Assembly: GCA_902595465.1 (NCBI GenBank)
Contig: CACJQE010000005.1
Coordinates: 1-64,000 of the forward strand
DNA: 64,000 bases
Direction: 5' to 3'
Source of the DNA: an uncultured Pelagibacteraceae bacterium
GTDB lineage: Bacteria; Pseudomonadota; Alphaproteobacteria; Pelagibacterales; Pelagibacteraceae
Positions within the stretch are counted from its first letter, which is position 1, and the number at the start of each line of letters is the position of its first letter. Made by a program: the position numbers and the translations under genes. Below, in pieces: positions 48,862 through 57,712 of the stretch. Under the pieces are notes generated by a model. It searched no databases and was not told the DNA's origin. It worked only from the letters and a program-made list of their open reading frames with translations.

Positions 48862-50148
48862 TTAGTTAGAGAAACCATATTTTCGAAGTCTCACATCACC
48901 AGTTCTAGCATGAGCTTCCATACCTTCATATCTAGAAATTCTAGCTGCTGCAGCACCAACTTCTTTGTTAGATTCTTTATTCATCTTTTGGTAAGTAACT
49001 GTTTTTATAAATTTTCCAACGTATAAGCCTCCAGTATATTTTCCCGCTCCCTTTGTTGGTAGAATATGATTTGGTCCAGAGCATTTATCTCCATATGCAA
49101 CTGTTGTTTCTTCACCTAAAAATAAAGAACCATAATTTTTAAGATTTTTTAAATACCAGTCTAAGTTTTCAGCTTGAACCTCCAAATGTTCAGGTGCATA
49201 TTCATCACTCACTTTCATCATTTCTTCTTTGGTATCACACATAATTACTTCTCCATAATCTCTCCATGCAGCATCAGCATTATTTCTGTTATGTTCAGGT
49301 AGTTCTTGAATAATTTCTGGAACTCTTTTCATAACATAATCACATAAAGATTTATCAGTAGTGTAAAGCCAAGCTGGAGAGTCAGGACCATGTTCAGCCT
49401 GTCCAACTAAATCATAAGCGATTATTTCTTTGTCAGCTGTATGATCTGCAATAATGCCTATTTCGGTTGGTCCTGCAAATAAATCAATTCCAACTTTTCC
49501 AAATAAAATTCTTTTAGACTCTGCTACAAATTTATTTCCAGGTCCAACAATCATATCTACTTCAGGATTACCAAAGCAACCATAAGCTAGTGCACCAATT
49601 GCTCCTATACCACCAATGTTCATAATTACATCTGCACCACAAAGGTTAGCTGTATAAATTATAATTGGGTTTGCACCATTTGAATCTTTTGGTGGACTTG
49701 TTGCAATTACATTTTTTACACCCGCAACTTTTGCAGTTGTCACACTCATTATAGCAGAGGCGATATTATTGTATCTTCCACCAGGAACGTAACACCCAAC
49801 AGTATTTACAGGTATTAATTTTTGTCCTGCTATTAAACCAGGTGATAATTCAACTTCTGAGTCTTTTCCAAGATTTTCAAGCTGGTGTTCTGCAAACTTC
49901 CTAACTCTTTCATGAGAAAACTGAATATCGTCTTTAATCTTTTGATCTAAAGTTTTATTTATTTCTTCAATTTTTTCTTTGCTAACAATTATATCACCTT
50001 CATAATTATCAAATTTTTTTAAAATGTCTTTAACCCCTTGGTCTTTTGTTTTTTCTAAATCTTTTAAAATAGAACTTACTTTAGTTCTTGTTTCATCTTC
50101 ACCTGTAAATGCAGTTTTTTCAGCTTTTTTTATATAAGTAATCGCCAT
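48862..50148 (-). CDS. Histidinol dehydrogenase-superfamily protein, sulfopropanediol dehydrogenase (HpsN)-like
   Basis: VGCYVPGGRYNNIASAIMSVTTAKVAGV; VGPGNKFVAESKR; DLFAGPTEIGIIAD; DLVGQAEHGPDSPAWLYTTD. Confidence 0.82.
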   Translation of the reverse strand: MAITYIKKAEKTAFTGEDETRTKVSSILKDLEKTKDQGVKDILKKFDNYEGDIIVSKEKIEEINKTLDQKIKDDIQFSHERVRKFAEHQLENLGKDSEVELSPGLIAGQKLIPVNTVGCYVPGGRYNNIASAIMSVTTAKVAGVKNVIATSPPKDSNGANPIIIYTANLCGADVIMNIGGIGAIGALAYGCFGNPEVDMIVGPGNKFVAESKRILFGKVGIDLFAGPTEIGIIADHTADKEIIAYDLVGQAEHGPDSPAWLYTTDKSLCDYVMKRVPEIIQELPEHNRNNADAAWRDYGEVIMCDTKEEMMKVSDEYAPEHLEVQAENLDWYLKNLKNYGSLFLGEETTVAYGDKCSGPNHILPTKGAGKYTGGLYVGKFIKTVTYQKMNKESNKEVGAAAARISRYEGMEAHARTGDVRLRKYGFSN

Positions 50149-50207
50149 TATCTTTCCTCTAATTTTATAAATGTTTAAATTATAAAAGATGTTTATTCAA
50201 CAGAAGT

Positions 50208-51119
50208 TTAATCTAAAGCAACAACAGCTGCAGCTATTGAAGCAAGTCTTGCTGTCGCATCATCTGATCTACTTGTTATAACAACAGGTACTTTACCTCC
50301 AACAACTACGCCTGCTGCACATGCTCCCATAAAATAAATCATCATTTTTACAAGCGCATTTCCAGTTTCGACATTTGGAACTAATAATACATCGGCTTCC
50401 CCAGCAACTATATTCTCAATTCCCTTAATAGAAGCAGATTTTTTTGAAATACTATTGTCAAATGCTAAGGGTCCAAAAATATCAGCATTAAAATTTTCTT
50501 TACTTGCCAATTCAGTTAATTCTTTAGCTTCAACCGAACTCTGCACACTATCAATAACTTCTTCTGTTGCTGAAAGGATAGAAATCTTTGGTCTTGGAAT
50601 ATTAATTCTATGACTAAAATCTATAACATTTCTTAAAATATGCATTTTAGTTTTTAAGTTAGGAGAAACATTCAATGCTCCATCGGTTATGATTAATGGT
50701 TTATCATCTTTTTGTAATGTCATATGCCAAATATGACTTAGTCTTGTTTTTCCAATTAATTTGAACTCTCTCTTAAGAACTTCTTTCATCAATATATCAG
50801 TATGAATATGTCCTTTTACAATAATTTTTACTTTGTCTTCTGATGCAAGTTTTGTTGCAATACTTGCTGTATTATTTTCAACTGTTTCATTAATTATTTC
50901 AAAATTTGATATATCAAATTTAAGCTCATCTGCGCATTCTTGTATTTTTTGTTTATCACCTATTAATATTGGGGTGATCAATTTTTCAGAGACAGCATCC
51001 ATTACTGACATCATTGGTAATTTTTTACCTGCATTTACAATGGCTGCTTTTACACCCCTTTTTTGATGAGCTATATTAAGTAGATTGACAGGGCAAACTG
51101 TAGATTTATCAGATAACAT
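50208..51119 (-). CDS. Phosphate acetyl/butyryltransferase-family protein
   Basis: DGALNVSPNLKTKMHILRNVIDF; GEADVLLVPNVETGNALVK; VVVGGKVPVVITSRSDDATARLASIAAA. Confidence 0.88.
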   Translation of the reverse strand: MLSDKSTVCPVNLLNIAHQKRGVKAAIVNAGKKLPMMSVMDAVSEKLITPILIGDKQKIQECADELKFDISNFEIINETVENNTASIATKLASEDKVKIIVKGHIHTDILMKEVLKREFKLIGKTRLSHIWHMTLQKDDKPLIITDGALNVSPNLKTKMHILRNVIDFSHRINIPRPKISILSATEEVIDSVQSSVEAKELTELASKENFNADIFGPLAFDNSISKKSASIKGIENIVAGEADVLLVPNVETGNALVKMMIYFMGACAAGVVVGGKVPVVITSRSDDATARLASIAAAVVALD

Positions 51120-51203
51120 ATGAGTTTAAATATTTGTTATGGTTCTAAATATCAATATTTTTTATTACGTTCGATATAAAAATAGTTTAAAATTGAACAA
51201 ACG

Positions 51204-52052
51204 ATGGAGATAGTTACAAAAATTGCACCTATAGCGTTAGCACTTATAATGTTAGGTCTGGGATTGGGCTTATCAACTAGAGATTTTTTAAGAGTTATAA
51301 ATAATCCAAAAGATTTTACAGTCGGAATAATTTGTCAATTAATCCTTCTCCCAATCGTCGCTTATGTTTTACTTTTAATATTAAGATTACCAGTTGAATT
51401 AGCTTTAGGATTAATGATTATTGCTGCTGCTCCTGGAGGAGTAACATCGAATGTCTTAACAAAATTTGCAAATGGAGATGTTGCATTATCTATTTCGTTA
51501 ACAGCAGTAGGTAGTTTAATTAGTATTTTTTCTGTTCCATTTATAGTTTTTTCTTCAGCAAAATTATTAGGTGTAACTGAATTATCCTCAGATATTACGA
51601 TGACTGGTATTGCTCTTAAAATGGCAATAGTTGTAACTGTGCCAGTAATTCTAGGTATGATAATTAGAAGATTCGCTGAAAACTTTATTTCGTCAAATAT
51701 TAATATTGTAAATAGAATTACAGGTATTTTATTTATTGTTGTATTTGCAGCAATATGGATTGAGGAAAGAGAAAATATAATATCATACTTAGGTCAAGCG
51801 GGTTTAGCTGTTTTAATATTAAACGTAGTCATGATGACTTTGGCATTTTATATTGCAAAAGGTTTTGCAACTGGAATACCACAGAGAAAATGTATTTCTT
51901 TAGAATGTGGATTGCAAAATGGAACTTTAGCTGTATTTGTAGCAACACAAATTTTCAATGATGTCGCTTACATGGTTCCCACAGCTGCTTACGCATTAAT
52001 AATGTATATAACTGGATTTATATTTATATATATACTTAAAAATTCTAATTAA
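51204..52052 (+). CDS. Bile acid:sodium symporter (BASS) family transporter
   Basis: IIAAAPGGVTSNVLTKFANGDVALSISLTA; SLECGLQNGTLAVFVAT. Confidence 0.9.
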   Translation: MEIVTKIAPIALALIMLGLGLGLSTRDFLRVINNPKDFTVGIICQLILLPIVAYVLLLILRLPVELALGLMIIAAAPGGVTSNVLTKFANGDVALSISLTAVGSLISIFSVPFIVFSSAKLLGVTELSSDITMTGIALKMAIVVTVPVILGMIIRRFAENFISSNINIVNRITGILFIVVFAAIWIEERENIISYLGQAGLAVLILNVVMMTLAFYIAKGFATGIPQRKCISLECGLQNGTLAVFVATQIFNDVAYMVPTAAYALIMYITGFIFIYILKNSN

Positions 52053-53007
52053 GATTTATTTGATTGTAGGTTCTTTTTATAAAAACATTTATTGATTTTA
52101 AATTTTCATCTTGGATTATCGACATATCTTTAAAATTTTGTTTGCTGACATCAAAATTTATCAATTTATTTTTGTCTAAAGAAATAAATTTATTTTTAGT
52201 TAATTTCTTTATTTTTCTTACTACTGTTGGTCTTGGTATTCCTGTTATTTCAGAAATAGACATTGCATTAATTCCTTTTATTTTTTTATTAATAATTTTA
52301 TCTCTCCATTTATCTAAATAACTATCTATTCCTTTAAGTTGCCTTCCAATTTTTGAATTATTATTCAGAATTATAGTTGCTAAAATAGTAAATATTTCCA
52401 TATCACCAAAATAATTTTTCCACCTTAAGCAGTAAGGAAATAAAAATTTATAAAATTGATACCAGCAAAATGAGAAATTATGTTTTATTAAGTTATTAAT
52501 TTCATTACTGGACATTTCGTTTTTTATAACTTTTTCTTCTTTTAAAATTTGACTAAAAACAGATAAAAGTGTGCATATATTTTTTAATGTATCATTTGGC
52601 TGTGTTGAATTGTAAGCACTTCTATCTATTGTAATCTTCTTGCCTTTTTTTTTAATTATTCCTTTTTTTTCTAGAGATATAACTTTTCTTCTGACACTTT
52701 CTTTTGGTATTTGAAGATCCTTTGATATTCTTATAAGGTTAATTTTCTCAATTTCTAATGTTTTATCCTTATAAAAATTATTGAAAGTAATATTTAAATT
52801 ATTTCGTCTGTAAAAATCAAACTGCTTACTAATCAAATAAATTAAAATTGTGTAAGTATCTATATCTTTGAACACTTTATAAGCACCGATTGTCCATTCA
52901 GACATAAGTTTTAAAAAAAAAGGACTTAAAATATCAAAATGATTTTTGAAAATTTTATCGATAAGCTCATCATCTAGTTCGGAATTTACACTTGGTAGCT
53001 GCTTCAT
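52045..53007 (-). CDS. Transcriptional regulator with two winged-HTH repeats
   Basis: HTH1 LIRISKDLQIPKESVRRKVISLEKKGIIKKKGKKITID; HTH2 MSISEITGIPRPTVVRKIKKLTKNKFISLDKNKLINFD. Confidence 0.75.
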   Translation of the reverse strand: MKQLPSVNSELDDELIDKIFKNHFDILSPFFLKLMSEWTIGAYKVFKDIDTYTILIYLISKQFDFYRRNNLNITFNNFYKDKTLEIEKINLIRISKDLQIPKESVRRKVISLEKKGIIKKKGKKITIDRSAYNSTQPNDTLKNICTLLSVFSQILKEEKVIKNEMSSNEINNLIKHNFSFCWYQFYKFLFPYCLRWKNYFGDMEIFTILATIILNNNSKIGRQLKGIDSYLDKWRDKIINKKIKGINAMSISEITGIPRPTVVRKIKKLTKNKFISLDKNKLINFDVSKQNFKDMSIIQDENLKSINVFIKRTYNQINLN

Positions 53008-53017
53008 AATGTATCAA

Positions 53018-53067
53018 AACCCAATTTGAACAATTTTAAAACTTGAGTCAACCCATTTTGAACAGTT
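53018..53067. repeat. Two direct repeats AACCCAaTTTGAACAaTT / AACCCAtTTTGAACAgTT, 32 bp start to start, upstream of the regulator gene
   Basis: 53018-53035 and 53050-53067; 16/18 identical. Confidence 0.85.
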
Positions 53068-53108
53068 AAATTCTGTAAAATTTTTTTACTATATGATTTA
53101 ATAATTCA

Positions 53109-53315
53109 ATGAGTACTGAAAGCTTAAATAGAACATCTAATATTGAAACTCTTGAAAAAAAACCAAGAGTAATTCGAATGTCCCCTCGTAAAGTAAATAT
53201 AGATGTTCTAAAGAAACGAGTAATAACTGAAAAGAAAAAAGAGGCACTTCAGTCAAAAATAATAATACTTTCAGTCTGTTTATCTATCGGAATACTAGGT
53301 TATTTTGCAGGTTAA
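53109..53315 (+). CDS. Small basic protein with C-terminal transmembrane helix, unknown function
   Basis: 68 aa; ...KKEALQSKIIILSVCLSIGILGYFAG. Confidence 0.6.
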   Translation: MSTESLNRTSNIETLEKKPRVIRMSPRKVNIDVLKKRVITEKKKEALQSKIIILSVCLSIGILGYFAG

Positions 53316-54316
53316 TTAGCTAAGAGAATATTTAAATCCTTTTTAATATTTTTTGGAATTTTTATAGATTTTTTTGAGTTTGTTTTTGTTCTTAAAAACT
53401 TTTGCTCGCCAGGATAAAAGATTGTTTGTCCTTTTAAATTAGGTATTTTTTTTATTCTTTTAATATTTTTTTTTATCTCTTTTTTATAATCTTTAACAAA
53501 TAGATTATCTTTAAATGCTAAAAATAAGTGACCGATATTTTGCGGCCCAGAGAAATCATCAAATGGGTCTTTTACTTTGCCACCATGATTACTTCCAACA
53601 AATACTCCAGTTAAGATATCTACCATCCAAGCTAATCCAGATCCTCTAAATCCAGCTATTGGAAGTTGTACCCCAGCAAGAGCTTCTTTTGCATTTGTAG
53701 TTGGTTTACCATATTTGTTTAAAGCAACTCCGTATGGTATTTTTTTTCCTAACTTTTCCGCAATCCTAATTTTACCTCTATTAATCATAGACATTGATGT
53801 ATCTAGTATAAATGGAACCTTGCTATTAGTTTGAGTTCCAAAACATATTGGATTAGTTCCAAAGACTGATTTTTTCCCACCAAAAGGCGCAATAGCTGGA
53901 GGAGCATTTGTAAATGCGAATGTTATTAAATTTTTTTTAACCGCTTGCTCGACGTAGTATCCAGATAGACCGTAATGTCCGCTGTTTTTTACAGCAACTA
54001 ACCCAATCCCTGTTTTTTTTGCATTTTTAATAGTTTTTTTAATACCCTCATCTGCTGCAACAAAACCAATAGAATTATCAGCATCAATTATTGATATAGA
54101 TTTTGATATATTTTTTACAGTTATTTTAGGTCTCGGATTAATGACTTTTTTTGAGATTCTTTCACAATACATTTTTAAACGAGACAATCCATGTGAAGGC
54201 GCACCTACAAGCTCTGCATTCATAATTGCATTTGCACAAACTATAGAGTGTTTTCTACTTAATTTAAAATTAGTAAAAATTTTAATAATTAAATTTTTAA
54301 GCTCTTTTTCATTCAT
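53312..54316 (-). CDS. Malate/L-lactate dehydrogenase (Ldh/ComC)-family oxidoreductase
   Basis: GAPSHGLSRL; VAVKNSGHYGLSGYYVEQA; FGTNPICFG. Confidence 0.88.
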   Translation of the reverse strand: MNEKELKNLIIKIFTNFKLSRKHSIVCANAIMNAELVGAPSHGLSRLKMYCERISKKVINPRPKITVKNISKSISIIDADNSIGFVAADEGIKKTIKNAKKTGIGLVAVKNSGHYGLSGYYVEQAVKKNLITFAFTNAPPAIAPFGGKKSVFGTNPICFGTQTNSKVPFILDTSMSMINRGKIRIAEKLGKKIPYGVALNKYGKPTTNAKEALAGVQLPIAGFRGSGLAWMVDILTGVFVGSNHGGKVKDPFDDFSGPQNIGHLFLAFKDNLFVKDYKKEIKKNIKRIKKIPNLKGQTIFYPGEQKFLRTKTNSKKSIKIPKNIKKDLNILLAN

Positions 54317-54466
54317 AATTTATGTAAACATAATTGATTTCAAAATTAAACTATAAATTGAATATTTTTTTTATTTATTAAAATTATCTTTAAATTTGAA
54401 GTAACAAAAGATTAACATTAGTCGTTTAAATTTATTATCATTAACTAATAAAAAAGTGAGGGATAT

Positions 54467-55504
54467 ATGAAAAATATACTTAAAGTAGCTTCTATGGCTC
54501 TAGTTCTTTCATTAACACTTTTCGGTATCACAAATAAAGCTTCAGCTGCAAAACTAACATTATATTGCAGTGTTGAAATAGACGTTTGTGAAATGCTTGA
54601 ACAAGCTTATGAAAAAGAAACTGGAACAAAAGTTGCTATGACAAGAGCAAGTAGTGGTGAAACTTTTGCAAAAATAAAAGCAGAGGCATCAAATCCAAAA
54701 GGAGATGTTTGGTTTGGTGGAACAGGTGATCCACATTTAACTGCAGCGCAAGAAAATTTAACTGAGAAATATAAATCTGTTCATTTTAATGATTTATTAC
54801 CTGCAGCTCAGAACCAAGCAAAAAATGCTGATTTTAAATCAGTAGGAATTTATGTTGGTGCATTAGGTTTTGGATACAACAAAGATCTTTTAGCAAAAAA
54901 AGGTCTTCCAGCTCCAAAATCATGGATGGATTTGACAAAACCAATATATAAAGGCGAAATACAAGTAGCAAATCCAAACTCATCTGGAACTGCTTACACT
55001 ACCTTAGCCACTATTCTTCAAATATTTGGAGAAGATAAAGGTTGGGATTACATGAAAAAACTTCATGCAAACATAAATACATATACTAAATCTGGTTCTG
55101 CACCAATTAAGGCAACTGGTAGAGGTGAAAACTTAATTGGTATTTGTTTCCAACATGATGGTGTGAAACAAACAAAAAAAGGTTTGCCGGTTGTTACGGT
55201 CTCTCCAGCTGAAGGAACTGGTTATGAAGTTGGATCTATGAGTATTATTGCAGGTGCAAGAAATATGAAGGAAGCTAAAAAGTTTTATGACTGGGCTTTA
55301 AGTCCCGCTATTCAAACTATGGTCTTCACTTCAGGAAAATCTTTGCAAGTGCCATCTAATACTAAAGCAAAAGCTGATCCTGATGCTCCAGACTTATCAA
55401 CAATAAACTTAATTGATTACAATTTTAAAGTTTATGGAGATAAAAGTACTAGAGCGAGTTTGTTATCCAAATGGGATAACGATGTTTCTGTAATTCCTAG
55501 ATAA
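54467..55504 (+). CDS. AfuA/FbpA-type ABC transporter substrate-binding protein
   Basis: Signal peptide; LTLYCSVEIDVCEMLEQAYEKETGTKVAMTRASSGETFAKIKAEASNPKGDVWFGG. Confidence 0.82.
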   Translation: MKNILKVASMALVLSLTLFGITNKASAAKLTLYCSVEIDVCEMLEQAYEKETGTKVAMTRASSGETFAKIKAEASNPKGDVWFGGTGDPHLTAAQENLTEKYKSVHFNDLLPAAQNQAKNADFKSVGIYVGALGFGYNKDLLAKKGLPAPKSWMDLTKPIYKGEIQVANPNSSGTAYTTLATILQIFGEDKGWDYMKKLHANINTYTKSGSAPIKATGRGENLIGICFQHDGVKQTKKGLPVVTVSPAEGTGYEVGSMSIIAGARNMKEAKKFYDWALSPAIQTMVFTSGKSLQVPSNTKAKADPDAPDLSTINLIDYNFKVYGDKSTRASLLSKWDNDVSVIPR

Positions 55505-55511
55505 GGAATTA
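55462..55511 (+). promoter_or_regulatory. Two consecutive 7-bp stem-loops at the SBP/permease junction; the second contains the SBP stop codon in its loop and the permease SD in its stem
   Basis: GTTATCC-AAATG-GGATAAC (55462-55480) and TAATTCC-TAGATAA-GGAATTA (55491-55511). Confidence 0.6.
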
Positions 55512-55513
55512 TA

Positions 55514-57712
55514 ATGAGAGGGCTCGTTATCTGTTGGATGCTCGTGGGAGTATTGGGTTTCCTAATATTTCCATGGTATGTAACAGGTGACGGGTTTTTC
55601 TCAATAAACTGGATATTAGAATATTCTTTAGAAGATTACGGTTCTGTATTACCACAGGTATTTATAAATAAAAAATATTGGCTTCTTCCTTTAGTTGTTC
55701 CTTTATTATTTCCATTATCAACCTTAAAATTAAATCAGAGTAATCCCATTTATTCCAAAATTTTCTTGTACTCAGGATTGTTTGGCATTTTTTATTTTAT
55801 TCTTCAGGGGTTTTCAATTGGTATAAGAGGGTGGAATTTTGAAATCTTTAAATCGATTTTTGGTGATGTAGAAAATCAATTTGGAGTAGGGTCTGGTGCA
55901 GTTCTTTTATGCTCTACATTTATTTTTTATATTACACATGGGCTATCCTCACGTGGGTGGTTGAATGGAGATAATTTTATTGTAGGCAGTATAGGAAGCA
56001 TAATTATTTTAGTTTCAACTTTCGTTTTTTTTCCTATTTTTAGAATGTTTGCTGTTGCCTTTAAAGGCACAGAGGGTGGATATGAAATCAGTAATTTTTC
56101 AACCAAAATATTTAATAAAGGAATTTGGGGCCTTGATTGTTTGTATAGTGATTATGCATGTGGTGTTTTTTGGAACACTGTTACTATGGGAACACTTACA
56201 GCTTTCTCTTCAACAATTTTGGGTTTAGGTTTTGCTTTATTAATTGCAAGAACAAGTTTTAAATTTAAAAAAACGATTAGAATTTTATCTGTTTTACCAA
56301 TCATAACACCTCCATTTGTAATCGGTTTAGCAATAATAATATTATTCGGTAGAACAGGAGTTGTAAGTTCTTTTCTTGAATGGGCATTTGAGATTGAGCC
56401 CTCGAGATGGATTTATGGTTTACCAGGAATATGGTTTGCACAAACTCTTGCTTTTACACCTATTGCTTTTTTAGTTTTAATAGGAGTTGTTGAAAGTGTA
56501 AGTCCTGCAATGGAAGAAGCTTCACAAACATTGAGAGCTTCAAAATGGCAAGTTTTTAAAACTGTTACATTGCCTTTAATGAGACCTGGAATTGCAAATG
56601 CATTTTTGCTTGGCTTTATTGAAAGCTTAGCTGATTTTGGAAATCCATTAGTACTAGGTGCTGAATATGATGTTTTATCTACAGAAATATTCTTTGCAAT
56701 TGTGGGTGCGCAGTATGATGAAACTAAAGCTGCAATATTAGCAATGATTTTATTAACCGTTGTTCTGGTAGTATTTTATCTTCAGAACCAATGGTTGGGG
56801 AAAAAATCCTATATTTCAATTTCTGGGAAAGGTGATAGTGGAGTTCATCCTGAATTACCAAATAATACTAAGTGGATAATTTACTCTACTGTTCTACCTT
56901 GGGCAATACTTACATTTATAATTTATATAATGATTATGTTTGGTGGATTTGTAGAGATGTGGGGTGTTGATCACAGTTTTACATTAAGACATTATGTTGA
57001 AGCATTTAGTGTTGAATGGGTTAAAGAAAGAGGAATTTTGTGGACTGGTACCGCGTGGAATTCTTTTAATACTACTTTTGCGATAGCATTAATTTCATCA
57101 TTTCCTACTGCTGCAATAGGTATTTTAACAGCATATCTTCTTACAAGACACAAGTTTAAAGGAAAAAATGCTTTCGAATTCGGTACAATGTTAAGTTTTG
57201 CAATACCTGGAAGTGTTATTGGTGTGAGTTACGTTTTTGCGTTTAATGTTCCGCCACTTGAACTTACAGGAACAGGAATTATTTTGGTAATCGCTTTTGT
57301 ATTTAGAAATATGCCAGTTGGGGTTAGGGCAGGTATAGCTTCGATGAATCAATTAGATCCTCATTTAGATGAAGCATCATCAACATTAAATGCATCTAGT
57401 TCCCAAACATTTAGGAATGTAATTCTTCCATTGCTTAAACCTGCAATTACTGCTTCTTTAGTTTTTAGTTTTGTTAGAGCAATGACGGCAATTAGTGCTG
57501 TTATATTCCTTGTTAGTGCTAATTATGATTTAGCTGTCTCATATATATTAGGAAGATTAGAAAACAATGATTATGGTTTAGCAATTGTTTACTCATCTGC
57601 ATTAATAGTTGTTATGTTATTTACAATCACATTAATGCAATTAATAATAGGTAAACGTAAATTAGGGAGAAGAGAAGAAACAGCAGGAATATTACAAGGA
57701 AATTTCGGATAA
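55514..57712 (+). CDS. FbpB/AfuB-type ABC transporter permease (fused duplicate permease)
   Basis: Two EAA-type loops: MEEASQTLRASKWQVFKTVTLPLMRPGIANA and LDEASSTLNASSSQTFRNVILPLLKPAITAS. Confidence 0.9.
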   Translation: MRGLVICWMLVGVLGFLIFPWYVTGDGFFSINWILEYSLEDYGSVLPQVFINKKYWLLPLVVPLLFPLSTLKLNQSNPIYSKIFLYSGLFGIFYFILQGFSIGIRGWNFEIFKSIFGDVENQFGVGSGAVLLCSTFIFYITHGLSSRGWLNGDNFIVGSIGSIIILVSTFVFFPIFRMFAVAFKGTEGGYEISNFSTKIFNKGIWGLDCLYSDYACGVFWNTVTMGTLTAFSSTILGLGFALLIARTSFKFKKTIRILSVLPIITPPFVIGLAIIILFGRTGVVSSFLEWAFEIEPSRWIYGLPGIWFAQTLAFTPIAFLVLIGVVESVSPAMEEASQTLRASKWQVFKTVTLPLMRPGIANAFLLGFIESLADFGNPLVLGAEYDVLSTEIFFAIVGAQYDETKAAILAMILLTVVLVVFYLQNQWLGKKSYISISGKGDSGVHPELPNNTKWIIYSTVLPWAILTFIIYIMIMFGGFVEMWGVDHSFTLRHYVEAFSVEWVKERGILWTGTAWNSFNTTFAIALISSFPTAAIGILTAYLLTRHKFKGKNAFEFGTMLSFAIPGSVIGVSYVFAFNVPPLELTGTGIILVIAFVFRNMPVGVRAGIASMNQLDPHLDEASSTLNASSSQTFRNVILPLLKPAITASLVFSFVRAMTAISAVIFLVSANYDLAVSYILGRLENNDYGLAIVYSSALIVVMLFTITLMQLIIGKRKLGRREETAGILQGNFG

